This document shows, piece after piece, positions 1 through 5,970 of a stretch of DNA of 11,212 nt. Made by a program: the position numbers and the translations under genes. Source of the DNA: Synergistaceae bacterium (GTDB lineage Bacteria; Synergistota; Synergistia; Synergistales; Synergistaceae); the NCBI GenBank assembly GCA_030539135.1, contig JAUNSQ010000001.1:26160-37371 (forward strand). The letters run 5' to 3'. The notes beneath the pieces are model-generated. The model was not told the DNA's origin, searched no databases, and saw only the letters and a list, made by a program, of their open reading frames with translations. The first letter of the stretch is position 1; every line of letters begins with the position of its first letter.

Positions 1-72
1 CGTGGAAATTATCTTCGACGCGAGGAGCGTCCCCTGTCCGCCGACTCCGGCTATCACTATACTCTTAAGCAT
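1..72 (-). CDS. iorB: Indolepyruvate:ferredoxin oxidoreductase beta subunit, N-terminal fragment (runs off the left edge)
   Basis: Only the first 24 codons are in the window. The minus strand reads MLKSIVIAGVGGQGTLLASK and then IIST to the edge. The G-V-G-G-Q-G-T loop near the N-terminus is the hallmark of the gamma-type domain of 2-oxoacid:ferredoxin oxidoreductases, and this spacing is typical of IorB. The ATG overlaps the 3' end of iorA by 8 nt in another frame, and an AAGGGG ribosome binding site lies 8 nt upstream inside iorA, so the two subunits are probably translationally coupled. IorB partners IorA in oxidising indolepyruvate and other aryl-pyruvates. The rest of the protein is not visible, so a related 2-oxoacid oxidoreductase gamma subunit cannot be strictly excluded. 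Confidence 0.85.
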   Translation of the reverse strand, partial: MLKSIVIAGVGGQGTLLASKIIST

Positions 73-1852
73 TACGCTCGCCCCTTTTTATCGCGTCGAC
101 CGGGCAGACGTTCGCGCAGAGCCCGCAGTCGGTGCAGAGAGATTCGTTTATGACGGCTTTGCCGTTTTCGTCCGGCGTCATCGCGGGACATCCAAGCTCC
201 CTGACGCACTTGAGACATCCTATGCAGTTTTCGTCTACACGGCGGACCGTGGCGGGTTTCTTCATCAGGCTGATGCACGGCGCCCTTGTGATGACCGCGG
301 ACGGCCCGTTGTACTCGACGGCCTTTTTGAAAGCCTCGACGGTCTCGTTAAAGTCGAATGGGTTTACCTTATAGATGGCCTCGACGCCGCAGGCGCGAAG
401 CACCGTCTCGATGTCGAGCGCCTTCGTCTCAACGCCCATGGCCGTCACGCCCGTTCCCGGGTGCGGCTGCTGACCGGTCATCGCCGTCGTGTGGTTGTCG
501 AGCACGACGACCGTGATATCCGTATTTTGATAGACGGCGTTTATCACTCCTGTGATACCCGAGGCGAAGAAGGTCGAGTCGCCTACAAATGAGAGGCATT
601 TCCTGCCCGGCTCCGCGAGCGTGAGCCCCTGGGCTATCGTAATGCCCGCGCCCATGCAGAGGCATGTGTCGACCATATTAAGCGGGGCTGCGTTGCCAAG
701 CGTGTAGCACCCGATGTCGCCGCAATAGATAGCGTCCATGCCCTTCGTCGCGACCTTAGCCGCGTAGAAAGACGCGCGGTGCGGACACCCTGCGCAGAGC
801 ACGGGAGGGCGCATCGGCATCTGCGGAAGCTCTTCCGTGAGCTCGACGTACGACTTGCCCAAGTACGCGAACAGCGCCTTTTTGACTATCTCATAACTAT
901 ATTCACCGTTGCAGGGCAGGTGCTCTGTCTTCTTGCCGAGGACGGGCACGGAGCCGTTTGATATCATCTGTATCTGTTCCTCGACGATTGGGTCGAGTTC
1001 TTCTATGACGAGTACGGACTCTACGCGGGAGAGAAATTCCTTCGTCAACCCCTCCGGCATCGGGTACGGCGTGCCGACCTTGAACAGAGTGACTTCGAGA
1101 TGGAATTCGTTTATGACCTCGCGCGCGTAAAGATACGAGATGCCGGAGACCGCGACTCCTTTTGAGCCGCCTCTGTCTATCCTGTTGAACTTCATGCCGT
1201 CGAATTTATCGGAGAGGGACTTTTGTTTTGCCTCTAACTCGCCGTGCTTCCTGTAGGAGAGCGCGGGGAATATACACCACTCAGGTCTGCGTTCGAAGCC
1301 TGAGACCTCTTTCTCCGCCTTGGAGTCCGAAAGCTCGACGGTCGCGCTCGCGTGGCAGACGCGCGTGGTCGGCCTGAGTATGACGGGAAGGCGGAACTCC
1401 TCGGAGAGGTCGAACGCCGCCCGCGCCATCTCATAGGCCTCTTCCGGCGATGACGGGTCGAACACTGGGAGGTTCGCGTGCTTCGCGAAGCCGCGCGTGT
1501 CCTGTTCCGTCTGCGACGACCACGGGCCCGGGTCGTCGGCGACCGTGACGACCATGCCGCCCTGGACTCCTATGTATGAAAGGCTCATCAACGGGTCTGT
1601 CGCTACGTTCAGGCCGACCTGCTTCATCGTCACCATCGAACGCGCTCCAGCGTAGGCCGCGCCAGCCGCGACTTCAAGCGCGGCCTTCTCGTTCGTCGAC
1701 CACTGAACGTCCACGCCAGAAGCTTTCTCCCGCGCGAACGTCTCGATGATCTCCGTCGAGGGCGTTCCGGGGTATCCGGCCACGACCCTCACGCCGGCGT
1801 TTATCGCGCCGAGCGCGATAGCTTCGTTGCCCATGCAAACCTTCTTAGTCAT
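65..1852 (-). CDS. iorA: Indolepyruvate:ferredoxin oxidoreductase alpha subunit
   Basis: This cytoplasmic enzyme subunit oxidatively decarboxylates indolepyruvate and other aryl-pyruvates to aryl-acetyl-CoA and reduces ferredoxin. It has 595 residues, a normal IorA length. The N-terminal domain carries GYPGTPSTEI (26-35) and the glutamate of NEKAALE (54-60). A C-x2-CPHR motif lies at 353-359, and the thiamine diphosphate/metal motif is GDSTF (424-428), followed by the QN of NAVYQN. Two [4Fe-4S] sites close the protein: C543/C546/C549/C555 and C573/C576/C579/C583, the second being a classic C-x2-C-x2-C-x3-CP. The chosen ATG follows GGGAGGAG with about 8 nt spacing. A 44-codon upstream extension is open but crosses an intrinsic terminator and is rejected. 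iorB follows with an 8-nt overlap. Expression is probably controlled in the leader (see 1853-2011). Confidence 0.95.
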   Translation of the reverse strand: MTKKVCMGNEAIALGAINAGVRVVAGYPGTPSTEIIETFAREKASGVDVQWSTNEKAALEVAAGAAYAGARSMVTMKQVGLNVATDPLMSLSYIGVQGGMVVTVADDPGPWSSQTEQDTRGFAKHANLPVFDPSSPEEAYEMARAAFDLSEEFRLPVILRPTTRVCHASATVELSDSKAEKEVSGFERRPEWCIFPALSYRKHGELEAKQKSLSDKFDGMKFNRIDRGGSKGVAVSGISYLYAREVINEFHLEVTLFKVGTPYPMPEGLTKEFLSRVESVLVIEELDPIVEEQIQMISNGSVPVLGKKTEHLPCNGEYSYEIVKKALFAYLGKSYVELTEELPQMPMRPPVLCAGCPHRASFYAAKVATKGMDAIYCGDIGCYTLGNAAPLNMVDTCLCMGAGITIAQGLTLAEPGRKCLSFVGDSTFFASGITGVINAVYQNTDITVVVLDNHTTAMTGQQPHPGTGVTAMGVETKALDIETVLRACGVEAIYKVNPFDFNETVEAFKKAVEYNGPSAVITRAPCISLMKKPATVRRVDENCIGCLKCVRELGCPAMTPDENGKAVINESLCTDCGLCANVCPVDAIKRGERNA

Positions 1853-1861
1853 TGATAAAAC

Positions 1862-1867
1862 TCCTCC
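1862..1867 (-). promoter_or_regulatory. Ribosome binding site fixing the iorA start
   Basis: The minus strand reads GGGAGGAG just upstream of the ATG at 1852, with about 8 nt between the GGAGG core and the ATG. This selects M-T-K-K as the N-terminus over the longer open frame. Confidence 0.85.
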
Positions 1868-1879
1868 CGTTATATGTAC

Positions 1880-1912
1880 AAAAAAAATCCCGCCACACAA
1901 AGCGGCAGGATT
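1880..1912 (-). terminator. Intrinsic terminator inside the iorA leader (attenuator-type)
   Basis: On the minus strand AATCCTGCC pairs with GGCGGGATT in a continuous 9-bp stem with one U-G wobble, around a loop of about 9 nt. It runs straight into a U tract (eight T, two of them in the stem). It sits between the iorA promoter and its ribosome binding site, so it can act only as a conditional terminator of iorAB or of read-through from upstream. The stem is moderate rather than strong, as expected of a regulated terminator. Confidence 0.75.
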
Positions 1913-2011
1913 CCGGAAAATTCGATTATTTCTCGGCCTCGTCTGCGCTCTTCTAGATATGCCTGTGCTCTTCTCTAAATACAAGCGGGCTCTCCCGCTT
2001 TCCAGTGCAAG

Positions 2012-2040
2012 ATACTACCCCAGCGCCCCCGTAATGTCAA
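2012..2040 (-). promoter_or_regulatory. Sigma70-type promoter of iorAB
   Basis: The minus strand has TTGACA (2040-2035), a 17-bp spacer and TAGTAT (2017-2012). The -35 is a perfect consensus and the -10 matches 5 of 6. Transcription should start near 2005, giving a leader of about 150 nt before the iorA ATG. Confidence 0.8.
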
Positions 2041-2052
2041 GCAATTGCGCGA

Positions 2053-2068
2053 AAGTATTGCAATACTT
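2053..2068. promoter_or_regulatory. 16-bp perfect palindrome upstream of the iorA promoter, possible operator
   Basis: AAGTATTGCAATACTT is self-complementary over all 16 bases. Its centre lies about 55 bp upstream of the predicted iorA start site, where an activator or upstream repressor site would sit. A second short palindrome, GCAATTGC, is at 2041-2048, directly next to the -35 box. There is no loop and no following U tract, so it is not a convincing terminator for the EamA gene. The binding protein is unknown. Confidence 0.4.
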
Positions 2069-2076
2069 ATATCAAT

Positions 2077-3000
2077 TCAACCAATTTGAGGCGGCTGTTC
2101 CGCCTTTTCCTGCCTGCCGCCCTTGTTCTCGCAGGCAAGGAGAATTATGCCGCCAAATAACAGTGCCGCGCCGAGGACGCCTGACAGCGAAAGACGTTCT
2201 CCAAGGAGTACGGTCGCCAGCGCCCAAGCCATGACTGGCTCGGAGAGCGAGAGCGTATATGCCTTGCCGAAACTTATTCGGCGAAGCCCGCTTGTGAAGC
2301 AGAACTTTGAACAGACGGTGCAGACAAGCGCGAGGAGTATGATGACAACGATTCCGCGCGGCCGCCACATCCACGTCGTGTCGCCAAGGATGAGCCACGG
2401 CAGACAGAAGATACCGCTGAGCGAATAGACGGCGGTCACTGTGGCGAATGGGTCGCACTTCCCCGCGAGTTTTAGGCCAAGCCCCTCAAAGGCATAAGAG
2501 AGGCTGGCCCCTAGGGCCAGCGCGATACCGGCAAGGCTCACGGCCCCGGTCGAGCTCGCTCCGCCGCCAAGGGCGAGCAGCGGGCATCCCGCTATGGCGA
2601 GCGCCGTTGCCGCGTACCACCTTTTAGTAAGATGTTCGCCAAACACGAGACGTCCTAGTATTCCGGCAATGACCGGCGAAGCTCCTACCGCGATCATCGT
2701 TCCGACGGCGACGCCGATGAATTTTACGGATGAGAAGAACGTCATCTGATACGCGGCGAACCCAAGGGCGGATAAAACTATGCCCTTCCAGTTCCAATCC
2801 TGACGAAAAAACCCCATGCCGCTGCGCGACAATGTCCACACGGATAAAATGATCCCAGCGGCCACGGTGCGTGCCGCGCCGAACGTCTGAGGCGTCGCGC
2901 CCTCGGGCGCGAATGCCTGAAGCGTCCCTGTCATGCCCGCGCACATTCCCCCCGCGAGGACGAGCAGCGTGCCTATGAGTTCATTTCTGTCTGTTTTCAT
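2077..3000 (-). CDS. EamA/DMT superfamily transporter (10 TM)
   Basis: This is a 307-residue inner-membrane protein of the drug/metabolite transporter superfamily, the usual length for a two-EamA-repeat member. The hydropathic pattern is two fivefold repeats, roughly residues 10-142 and 155-290. Each half ends in the conserved signature: A-S-P-V-I-A-G ... F-G-E-H-L (107-124) and S-E-P-V-M-A-W ... L-G-E-R-L (253-270). The C-terminus after about 290 is short, polar and cytoplasmic. Members export or import amino acids, purines and other small metabolites; the substrate cannot be inferred. The start has GGAG about 11 nt upstream, a slightly long spacing. A terminator upstream separates it from the aminotransferase, and iorA downstream has its own promoter, so it is probably transcribed alone. 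No terminator of its own was found before the iorA promoter. Confidence 0.9.
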   Translation of the reverse strand: MKTDRNELIGTLLVLAGGMCAGMTGTLQAFAPEGATPQTFGAARTVAAGIILSVWTLSRSGMGFFRQDWNWKGIVLSALGFAAYQMTFFSSVKFIGVAVGTMIAVGASPVIAGILGRLVFGEHLTKRWYAATALAIAGCPLLALGGGASSTGAVSLAGIALALGASLSYAFEGLGLKLAGKCDPFATVTAVYSLSGIFCLPWLILGDTTWMWRPRGIVVIILLALVCTVCSKFCFTSGLRRISFGKAYTLSLSEPVMAWALATVLLGERLSLSGVLGAALLFGGIILLACENKGGRQEKAEQPPQIG

Positions 3001-3044
3001 CCGACGTATTTCTCCAATGGTGCGAAAATAAAATTTATCCGTGT

Positions 3045-3050
3045 ATTATA
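3045..3050 (-). promoter_or_regulatory. Possible -10 box for the EamA gene
   Basis: A perfect TATAAT lies on the minus strand about 45 nt upstream of the EamA start and just after the terminator of the preceding unit. No acceptable -35 is found at 16-19 bp; that position falls in the terminator. Only the -10 is supported. Confidence 0.35.
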
Positions 3051-3062
3051 TCCTAACGGCGA

Positions 3063-3093
3063 CAAAAAAAGAGGCCCGCGATATGCGAGCCTC
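3063..3093 (-). terminator. Intrinsic terminator after the aminotransferase gene
   Basis: On the minus strand GAGGCTCGC pairs with GCGGGCCTC in a 9-bp stem with one G-U pair and a 5-nt loop, followed directly by seven T. It lies about 20 nt past the aminotransferase stop codon and closes the kinase-aminotransferase unit. Confidence 0.9.
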
Positions 3094-3114
3094 CGATAAT
3101 ACGAAAAATCTTTT

Positions 3115-4197
3115 CTACTTGATGCACTCTGCGAGCGCTTTAAGGAACTTGTCGCAGTCGGGCTCGTATATCTCGCCCATGTTTGCGACCTGGAACATGC
3201 CCATCGCTTCATACTTGCCCTTGCCTTTGTAGACCGTATAGCCGTGCTTCTCCATGTCACCGATGAACTTGCCGAGGTCCGTTCCCTGCGGGAGGAAGAC
3301 GGAGGTAACTGTGTTGGACATGTGGTCTTCGAGGAGGAATTTGAGTCCGAGGGCCTTCATGCCGTCGCGGAGCTTCTTCGCGCACGCCTGATAGCGGGCT
3401 ACTCTCTTCTCGAGCGTCTCGTCTGTGATGTTCGTGAGGGCCTGATTGAGCGCCCAGAACAATGTGACGTTCGGCGTGTTCGGCGTCTGGTGGCTCTTCT
3501 TCGCGGAGGCGTAGTGTTTGCCGAGGTTGAGGTAGACGTTCTTGCCCATCTCCGGCGTTACCTGCTCGAACACTTCGCGCTTCGCGCAGATGTACGCGGA
3601 GCCTGGGAACGCGCCGACGCATTTGCCGCCTACCGATGACGTGATGGTGATCTTGTTGTCTACGACGTTGACGAACTCGCCGCCTGCCGCCGAGACGGAA
3701 TCGACATAGAACCACTTGTTGTACTTCTCGCAGAGAGCGCCGACTTCTTTGACCGGGTTGACCATGCCCGTCGACGTCTCATGGTAGACCATGGCGACGA
3801 CTTTGACCTTCGGATTGGCGGCGAGGACCTTCTCTATCTTGTCAACGTCGGGGTATTCGGCCCACTCAAACGGTACGTCGACGAGAGGGATCTTGTATTT
3901 GTCGATTATCTCAAGGAGCCTTTCGCCAAATACGCCGTTTCTGATAAGCATGATCTCTTCGCCCTCTTTGAAAAGTGAAGAGAGCGCCGTCTCGTTTGCC
4001 GATGTGCCCGAGCCTGATACGATAATTGAATAGTAGCTGTCGTCGGCCTTGAAAAGGCTCTTGATCTTCTCCTGTGTGTCCGCGAACATTTCCTCAAATT
4101 CGGGGCTGCGGTGGCAGATGTCGTAGTGGAGCAGCGCCTGACGGACGTTGTCCTTTACCATTACGGGTCCCGGAATGAACATATAAGTTTTTGCCAT
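3115..4197 (-). CDS. Class V PLP-dependent aminotransferase (PhnW/alanine-glyoxylate type)
   Basis: This 360-residue cytoplasmic fold-type I aminotransferase is of normal length. It opens with FIPGPVMV (7-14) and has the cofactor phosphate-binding run SGSGTSANE (61-69), the ring-stacking region HETSTGMVNP (139-148), aspartate D166 in VDSVSAAGG for the pyridine nitrogen, and the Schiff-base lysine K192 in GGKCVGAFPG. The order and spacing match 2-aminoethylphosphonate-pyruvate and alanine/serine-glyoxylate transaminases. The C-terminal segment that reads F-R-I-G-N-x-G-E in those relatives reads F335-Q-V-A-N-M-G-E342 here, so the substrate-anchoring arginine is a glutamine (codon CAG). No phosphonate genes are nearby. 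AGGAG lies 11 nt before the ATG. The gene follows the FGGY kinase by 57 bp with no terminator between, so they are probably co-transcribed. The true amino donor is unknown. Confidence 0.88.
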   Translation of the reverse strand: MAKTYMFIPGPVMVKDNVRQALLHYDICHRSPEFEEMFADTQEKIKSLFKADDSYYSIIVSGSGTSANETALSSLFKEGEEIMLIRNGVFGERLLEIIDKYKIPLVDVPFEWAEYPDVDKIEKVLAANPKVKVVAMVYHETSTGMVNPVKEVGALCEKYNKWFYVDSVSAAGGEFVNVVDNKITITSSVGGKCVGAFPGSAYICAKREVFEQVTPEMGKNVYLNLGKHYASAKKSHQTPNTPNVTLFWALNQALTNITDETLEKRVARYQACAKKLRDGMKALGLKFLLEDHMSNTVTSVFLPQGTDLGKFIGDMEKHGYTVYKGKGKYEAMGMFQVANMGEIYEPDCDKFLKALAECIK

Positions 4198-4254
4198 GAT
4201 GAATCGATCTCCTTTGATTTTTTTGGATATATTTTTTTACAAATACCGGAGGGG

Positions 4255-5751
4255 TCAGTTCTCCTCCCAGTGCTTTGACCTTTCTACGGCCCTGTGCCAG
4301 TTATGCAGAAGGCTCTGTCTCTCGTCCTCGCTCATCCTCGGTTCAAGATGGCGCGCGAGCTTCCATGTGCCGCCTATTTCTTCTATCGACGTGAAGTCGC
4401 CTATCCCGAGCGCCGCCATGTAAGCCGCGCCAAGCGAAGTCGTCTCCGCTATCTCCGGTATCTCGAGAGGGATGCCGAGTATGTCGCTCTGGAACTGCAT
4501 GAGAAATTCGTTCGCGGTCGCCCCGCCGTCGCAGCGGAGCATCGTGATGGATACACCGGAGTCCTTCTCCATAACGTCGAGGATGTCCTTGACCTGATAG
4601 GCCGTAGACTCGAGCGTGGCGCGGACTATGTGTTCCCTGGTCGTGCCCCCCGTGAGGCCGACGATCATCCCGCGGGCGTATGAATCCCAGTGCGGGGCCG
4701 CGAGGCCGGAGAACGCGGGGACAAAGTAGACGCCTCCGTTATCCTTGAGGCTGTACGCCATGGGCGCCGTCTCGGAGGCCTTGTTGATTATCTTAAGGCC
4801 GTCGCGCAGCCATTGCACCGCAGCGCCCGTGATGTATATGCCGCCGTCGAGCGCGAAGGTCTTCTTGCCTCCAAGCTGCCACGCGACTGTCGTGAGTATT
4901 CCGTTGGGTGAGTAGACGGGAGCGTCGCCCGTATTCATGAGCATGAAGCAACCCGTGCCGTAAGTCGTCTTTATCGTGCCGGGCGTGATGCAGGCCTGGC
5001 CAAAGAGCGCCGCCTGCTGGTCGACGAGCAGTCCCGATATCGGTATGCGGACGCCTAGGAAGTCCATCGGGTCTGTGTAGCCATAGAGAGCCGCGCTGTT
5101 GCATATCTCTGGCATCAGCGAGCGGTCGATGTCGAGCAGCGCCATGATATCGTCGTCCCAGTCGCCGCTGTGTATGTTAAGGAGCATCGTGCGCGACGCG
5201 GTCGAGGCGTCGGTAACGTGGACGCGGCCATGCGTCATCTTCCAGACGAGCCATGTGTCCATCGTACCAGCGAGCAGACGGCCGTTCTTCATAAGGTCTC
5301 TCGCGCTGTCCACGTTGTCGAGTATCCATTTTATCTTCGTCGCGCTGAAATAGGAGTCGATCATCAGGCCCGTCTTCTCGCGTACCATCTCGCCGTAAGT
5401 CTCGGCAAGGGAATCGGAATAACGCGCCGTGCGCCTGTCCTGCCAGACGATAGCGTTGTAAATCGGGCGTCCCGTGTACTTGTCCCACACGACTACGCTC
5501 TCGCCTTCGTTGTCTATGCCGATGCACCTGATGTCGGCGGCCTGAGCGTGCGTCTTGTCGAGGGCTTCCTGGACGGAATACAGGACTGTGTCCCATATCT
5601 CCATCGCGTCGTGTTCGACCCACCCGGCCTGGGGGTATATCTGTGTCAGTTCCTTGTATCCTCTGGCTACGAGCTGCCACCTGTCGTTGTAAAGAATAGC
5701 CGTGCAGCCCGTGGTTCCCTGATCCAGTCCGAGATAGTACTTATCCGCCAT
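4255..5751 (-). CDS. Glycerol kinase-like FGGY carbohydrate kinase
   Basis: This 498-residue cytoplasmic kinase would use ATP to phosphorylate a polyol, glycerol by overall similarity. Motifs are GLDQGTT (8-14), EHDAMEIW (46-53), NAIVWQDRRT (99-108), DSYFSATK (132-139), the catalytic base D244 in VDQQAALFGQ, TYGTGCFMLMNTG (263-275), FSGLAAPHWD (347-356), CDGGATANEFLMQFQSD (407-423) and TTSLGAAY (437-444). Alignment to E. coli GlpK is nearly continuous. W103, Y134, D244 and F269 match the glycerol-site residues, but the NQRET motif is N81-E-G-E-S85, so the arginine that binds glycerol hydroxyls is glycine 83. It may be a true but divergent GlpK or a paralogue for another substrate, so I withhold the symbol. 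The ATG has AAGGGG 9 nt upstream; a 16-codon longer frame lacks a site. No glpF or glpD is nearby. Confidence 0.88.
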   Translation of the reverse strand: MADKYYLGLDQGTTGCTAILYNDRWQLVARGYKELTQIYPQAGWVEHDAMEIWDTVLYSVQEALDKTHAQAADIRCIGIDNEGESVVVWDKYTGRPIYNAIVWQDRRTARYSDSLAETYGEMVREKTGLMIDSYFSATKIKWILDNVDSARDLMKNGRLLAGTMDTWLVWKMTHGRVHVTDASTASRTMLLNIHSGDWDDDIMALLDIDRSLMPEICNSAALYGYTDPMDFLGVRIPISGLLVDQQAALFGQACITPGTIKTTYGTGCFMLMNTGDAPVYSPNGILTTVAWQLGGKKTFALDGGIYITGAAVQWLRDGLKIINKASETAPMAYSLKDNGGVYFVPAFSGLAAPHWDSYARGMIVGLTGGTTREHIVRATLESTAYQVKDILDVMEKDSGVSITMLRCDGGATANEFLMQFQSDILGIPLEIPEIAETTSLGAAYMAALGIGDFTSIEEIGGTWKLARHLEPRMSEDERQSLLHNWHRAVERSKHWEEN

Positions 5752-5810
5752 ACGATGTCGCCCCTTGTTATTTTTAGTTATTCTTACTAAAAAAGCCAAA
5801 TCTCACGCAT

Positions 5811-5826
5811 TGTATAACATTATACA
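5811..5826. promoter_or_regulatory. Operator-like palindrome over the kinase -10
   Basis: TGTATAACATTATACA consists of perfect 7-bp inverted arms (TGTATAA/TTATACA) around a 2-bp centre. It covers the kinase -10 hexamer completely, the classic place for a repressor dimer. The size and spacing suit a helix-turn-helix dimer such as a GntR-family protein, but no regulator gene is in the window. Confidence 0.5.
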
Positions 5827-5846
5827 TCGTATTTTTTCCTTGTGAA
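5819..5846 (-). promoter_or_regulatory. Promoter of the kinase-aminotransferase unit
   Basis: The minus strand has TTCACA (5846-5841, 5 of 6 to consensus), a 16-bp spacer and a perfect TATAAT (5824-5819). Transcription would begin near 5812, about 60 nt upstream of the kinase ATG. Confidence 0.65.
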
Positions 5847-5970
5847 TAAATCCACGGAAAAATTTTGCGAATATATTTAAAAATTAAAGCTACAAAAAAT
5901 AGGTATTTTGTCGTATTATAAACAGGTTTGATTTCAACGACTTTTTTCATAGAAACTTGGAGGTATGGAA

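Larger units (their letters stand above)
1853..2011 (-). promoter_or_regulatory. Structured 5' leader of iorAB, candidate attenuator
   Basis: From 5' to 3' on the minus strand the leader holds a 7-bp hairpin (2000-1983, AAGCGGG/CCCGCTT, loop AGAG), a purine-rich run of NAG triplets (1977-1932), the terminator (1912-1880) and the ribosome binding site. The 5' arm of the first hairpin (AAAGCGG, 2001-1995) is perfectly complementary to CCGCTTT (1905-1899) at the end of the terminator's 5' arm and the start of its loop. The two pairings exclude each other, giving a plausible terminator/antiterminator switch. I compared it by eye with T-box, TPP, SAM, lysine, glycine, THF and glutamine riboswitch consensus elements and recognise none of them. 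The effector is unknown. Confidence 0.55.
5752..5970. promoter_or_regulatory. Divergent control region between the kinase and permease genes
   Basis: This gap of about 219 bp is strikingly AT-rich compared with the flanking genes, especially 5830-5925, with several A and T runs that could bend DNA. It contains the kinase promoter and palindrome listed separately. For the permease on the plus strand there is a -10-like TATTATAAA at 5914-5922 without a recognisable -35, and a GGAGG site at 5959-5963. No ORF or RNA gene was recognised. Confidence 0.6.

Noticed and set aside
2..592. Plus-strand open frame of 196 codons
   Set aside because: It lies antisense to the conserved 3' half of iorA, has no protein-like motifs, and is a product of GC-rich codon use in the real gene.
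1853..1984. 44-codon N-terminal extension of iorA
   Set aside because: It crosses the leader terminator, has arginine-rich non-family sequence, and the downstream ATG has a strong ribosome binding site and a typical IorA beginning.
3115..4197. Naming the aminotransferase phnW
   Set aside because: No phosphonate genes are nearby and a substrate-binding arginine is replaced by Gln, so the specific name is not supported.
5170..5790. Plus-strand open frame of about 206 codons
   Set aside because: It is antisense to the glycerol kinase-like gene, whose motifs are continuous across the region; no ribosome binding site or family signal.
5965..5970. First in-frame ATG of the permease
   Set aside because: It is only 1 nt from the GGAGG; the next ATG at 5971 has the normal 7-nt spacing.
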